Part shown: positions 6,710-8,181 of the stretch, one piece after another | Numbering within the stretch: position 1 is the first letter of the stretch | How the letters are laid out: every line of letters begins with the position of its first letter | Assembly (NCBI GenBank): GCA_949128015.1 | Contig: CASBRC010000425.1 | Location: 1-8,181, forward strand | Length of the DNA stretch: 8,181 nt | From: Synechococcales cyanobacterium PMM_0003 | GTDB taxonomy: Bacteria; Cyanobacteriota; Cyanobacteriia; Pseudanabaenales; Pseudanabaenaceae | Direction of reading: 5' to 3' | Translations under genes and position numbers: made by a program | Notes under the pieces: generated by a model | What the model was told of the DNA's origin: nothing | The model's input: only the letters and a program-made list of their open reading frames with translations | The model's database searches: none

Positions 6710-7588
6710 TTAATTTTCGCAAACTAGGAACAGGTCTTCAATGTTCCGCAACATCGTATTACAAATATTATCTAATGGTAAGTCATTGGCATCATGCCCA
6801 AATGGATCTTCAATTTGAATGCCAATTTCTTCTATCCCTAATAGCGTGAAGCTTATCAGAGCTACGATTGGGCTGGTCATCCACTGTAGTTGCTCGACCA
6901 TTTGAAATGGAAGTGATAGGCAATAGATCATCAGTAATTGTTTTAAATGGATAGAATAAGCTAAGGGGATCGGAGTTTTAAGAATACGTTCGCAAATACC
7001 CATTACATCAATCATTTGATGTAAAAGTTGACTCATGTCACCTAGTTGATAGCGATCGAGTTTTTCTTGCTGAAATTGTTTTTGCAAATAGCTACTAATC
7101 CAAAAACCAATTTCGAGAGTTGGATGATTCATCGTTTTAAGACGATCGAACTGTTTGGGTGAGAGATTTGCTTCAAGTTCTGCGTTGATTGGCTCCGATC
7201 GCAAATGTAGTTTCAGTGCGATCGCAAAAGCTGGCAATAACTTCACGGCTGCTATTTTAGCTTGACGATCCCCATCGTCTTTTTCTGCGATCGCAACTAA
7301 TATTTGTCGTGAGAAATTGCGCACGGTATTTACTAGGCTTCCCCATGCTTTACGCCCTTCCCAAAAGCGTTCATAGGCTGTGTTAGTACGAAATACGAGT
7401 AATAAACCTAAGACGATATTAGGAATAATACTACCAAGAATCGGGAGAGAAACTTTCACCTGATAGAGATAAAGAATATAAATAAAAGCACCAAATAATC
7501 CACATAATAGCGATCGCGGCAATACTTCTGGAACTACCGAACCTCGCCACCGTAGGGCAACACGAAACCATCCATCTTTTTTTTTCAT
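6710..7588 (-). CDS. Bestrophin-family anion channel (UPF0187)
   Basis: A 292-residue bestrophin-like membrane protein. Family hallmarks are present in order: FRTNTAYERFWEGRKAWG (66-83), CERILKTPIPLAY (199-211) and EDPFGHDANDLPLD (260-273). Hydrophobic segments lie at about 25-45, 49-66, 205-230 and 238-256, as in pentameric bestrophins. Eukaryotic and plant members conduct chloride or bicarbonate, and the plant thylakoid member tunes proton-motive force. Prokaryotic members include cation-selective ones, so selectivity cannot be read here. Position next to frp and ocp hints at a photosynthetic role (inference). Codons 2-4 are a run of nine A on the coding strand. No clear Shine-Dalgarno precedes the ATG. 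The gap to crcB upstream is 102 nt and contains a strong hairpin. Confidence 0.9.
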   Translation of the reverse strand: MKKKDGWFRVALRWRGSVVPEVLPRSLLCGLFGAFIYILYLYQVKVSLPILGSIIPNIVLGLLLVFRTNTAYERFWEGRKAWGSLVNTVRNFSRQILVAIAEKDDGDRQAKIAAVKLLPAFAIALKLHLRSEPINAELEANLSPKQFDRLKTMNHPTLEIGFWISSYLQKQFQQEKLDRYQLGDMSQLLHQMIDVMGICERILKTPIPLAYSIHLKQLLMIYCLSLPFQMVEQLQWMTSPIVALISFTLLGIEEIGIQIEDPFGHDANDLPLDNICNTMLRNIEDLFLVCEN

Positions 7589-7635
7589 TCATTCAGTCGG
7601 GGATTAATGCTTGCAGTTGCCAGTTTATTTTAAAT

Positions 7636-7691
7636 AGGAGTTAGGCAAATCAATCAAAAACTTTAGTTTTTGGTTGATTTGCCTAACTCCT
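7636..7691. repeat. 27-bp inverted repeat between crcB and the bestrophin gene
   Basis: The arms 7636-7662 and 7665-7691 are complementary over 27 positions with one non-matching pair (T7654 opposite G7673, a wobble in plus-strand RNA) and a 2-nt centre. The outer arm reads AGGAGTTAGGCAAATCAA. The right arm reaches the first base of the crcB stop codon triplet (7691-7693). No U-tract follows on the minus strand, so a classic terminator is doubtful. An mRNA 3' stabiliser, an attenuating hairpin or a dispersed palindromic repeat are alternatives. Confidence 0.8.
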
Positions 7692-8095
7692 TAATGTTTG
7701 GGGCTTGCCCTTGCCAATAACAGTCCAATTTGAATACCAATCATGCCTGCGATCGCACTACCAATCCAATAAATTAACATCATGATTATCTCGCCTTTAT
7801 CCAAGAACATTTTGGATTCCAATCCATAGCTAGAGAATGTCGTATAAGCTCCACAAAAACCTGTTGTAGTCATCAATCGTAATTCAGGAGAAATGATGCG
7901 AATATTCTCGATCGCTAAAGTCAAAATATAGGCAATCAATACACAGCCAGATACATTGATCAAGAATGTGCCACAAAACCCCAAATTCTTTCCCAAAGCA
8001 GCTTTGACAAATTCAATAATATAAAAACGACTCAAGGCTCCAAAAATTGCACCGATCGCTACAGCAAGAGAATAACGACCTTTTAAATAATCCAT
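7691..8095 (-). CDS. crcB: Fluoride ion channel CrcB/Fluc
   Basis: A 134-residue membrane protein with four hydrophobic helices, the standard size for Fluc channels. These work as dual-topology dimers in the cytoplasmic membrane and export fluoride. Signatures are GAIFGALSRF (15-24), GTFLINVSGC (42-51, including the pore Asn N47) and TGFCGAYTTFSSYGLE (78-93). The TTFSxx tract holds the pore phenylalanine box; here the second aromatic is Tyr (Y90), and F87 is kept. A Shine-Dalgarno-like GAGG lies 9 nt before the ATG at 8095, supporting the start. The 86 nt of leader visible do not show a fluoride riboswitch. It could be the first gene of a leftward unit with the bestrophin gene, though the hairpin between them argues for partial separation. 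Confidence 0.92.
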   Translation of the reverse strand: MDYLKGRYSLAVAIGAIFGALSRFYIIEFVKAALGKNLGFCGTFLINVSGCVLIAYILTLAIENIRIISPELRLMTTTGFCGAYTTFSSYGLESKMFLDKGEIIMMLIYWIGSAIAGMIGIQIGLLLARASPKH

Positions 8096-8181
8096 TTCCT
8101 TTTACCTCAAAATTTTAGTAAAAACCCAAAAAGCTGTAGCGATCGCTTGCTTGCTTCTCCATAAGGTAAGAGTATCAAAAC

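Noticed and set aside
8096..8181. Fluoride riboswitch (crcB motif) before crcB
   Set aside because: I could not find its conserved GC-rich pseudoknot segments in the leader; one further upstream, beyond the window, cannot be excluded.
1..8181. tRNA, rRNA or CRISPR array
   Set aside because: No cloverleaf-like segments, rRNA-like sequence or regularly spaced repeats were seen.

Overview
The window comes from a cyanobacterium. The gene content says so (plant-type phytoene desaturase, orange carotenoid protein with its recovery protein, phylloquinone-type MenA), and so does the HIP1 octamer GCGATCGC, which I count about fourteen times. A Pseudanabaena-like or other basal filamentous lineage is possible, but I cannot fix the genus from sequence alone.

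Layout. Positions 1-171 hold the N-terminal part of a small unrecognised protein (- strand), cut by the window edge. Positions 172-488 have no convincing gene but contain a ~134-bp element with terminal inverted repeats, resembling a MITE or a collapsed insertion sequence. menA (489-1403, -) diverges from crtP (1561-3012, +), which is followed almost without a gap by crtB (3017-3904, +). A bidirectional terminator and a long palindrome separate crtB from the convergent crtW (3999-4748, -). Upstream of crtW on the same strand lie a perfect 57-nt palindrome, ocp (4912-5871, -), a 367-nt gap, frp (6239-6565, -), a bestrophin-family channel (6710-7588, -) and a CrcB/Fluc fluoride channel (7691-8095, -).

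How the genes work together. CrtB condenses two GGPP to phytoene and CrtP begins its desaturation. After later steps encoded elsewhere, CrtW ketolates beta-carotene to echinenone or canthaxanthin, the ketocarotenoids that OCP binds. Photoactivated OCP quenches phycobilisome excitation and FRP returns it to the resting state. The window therefore holds early carotenoid synthesis, the ketolase, the quencher and its off-switch within about 5 kb. MenA makes the photosystem I quinone, and the bestrophin could affect thylakoid ion balance (inference).

Most unusual points: frp lies upstream of ocp rather than downstream; CrtP has Lys at position 195, the Arg site known for norflurazon resistance, and Ser instead of Asp in the C-terminal GD(Y/F)T motif; three unrelated long palindromes sit at the 3' ends of crtW, ocp and crcB; and there is a TIR-bounded mini-element near the left edge. 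I did not find a wholly new system. The best candidate for follow-up is the atypical desaturase inside this photoprotection cluster.
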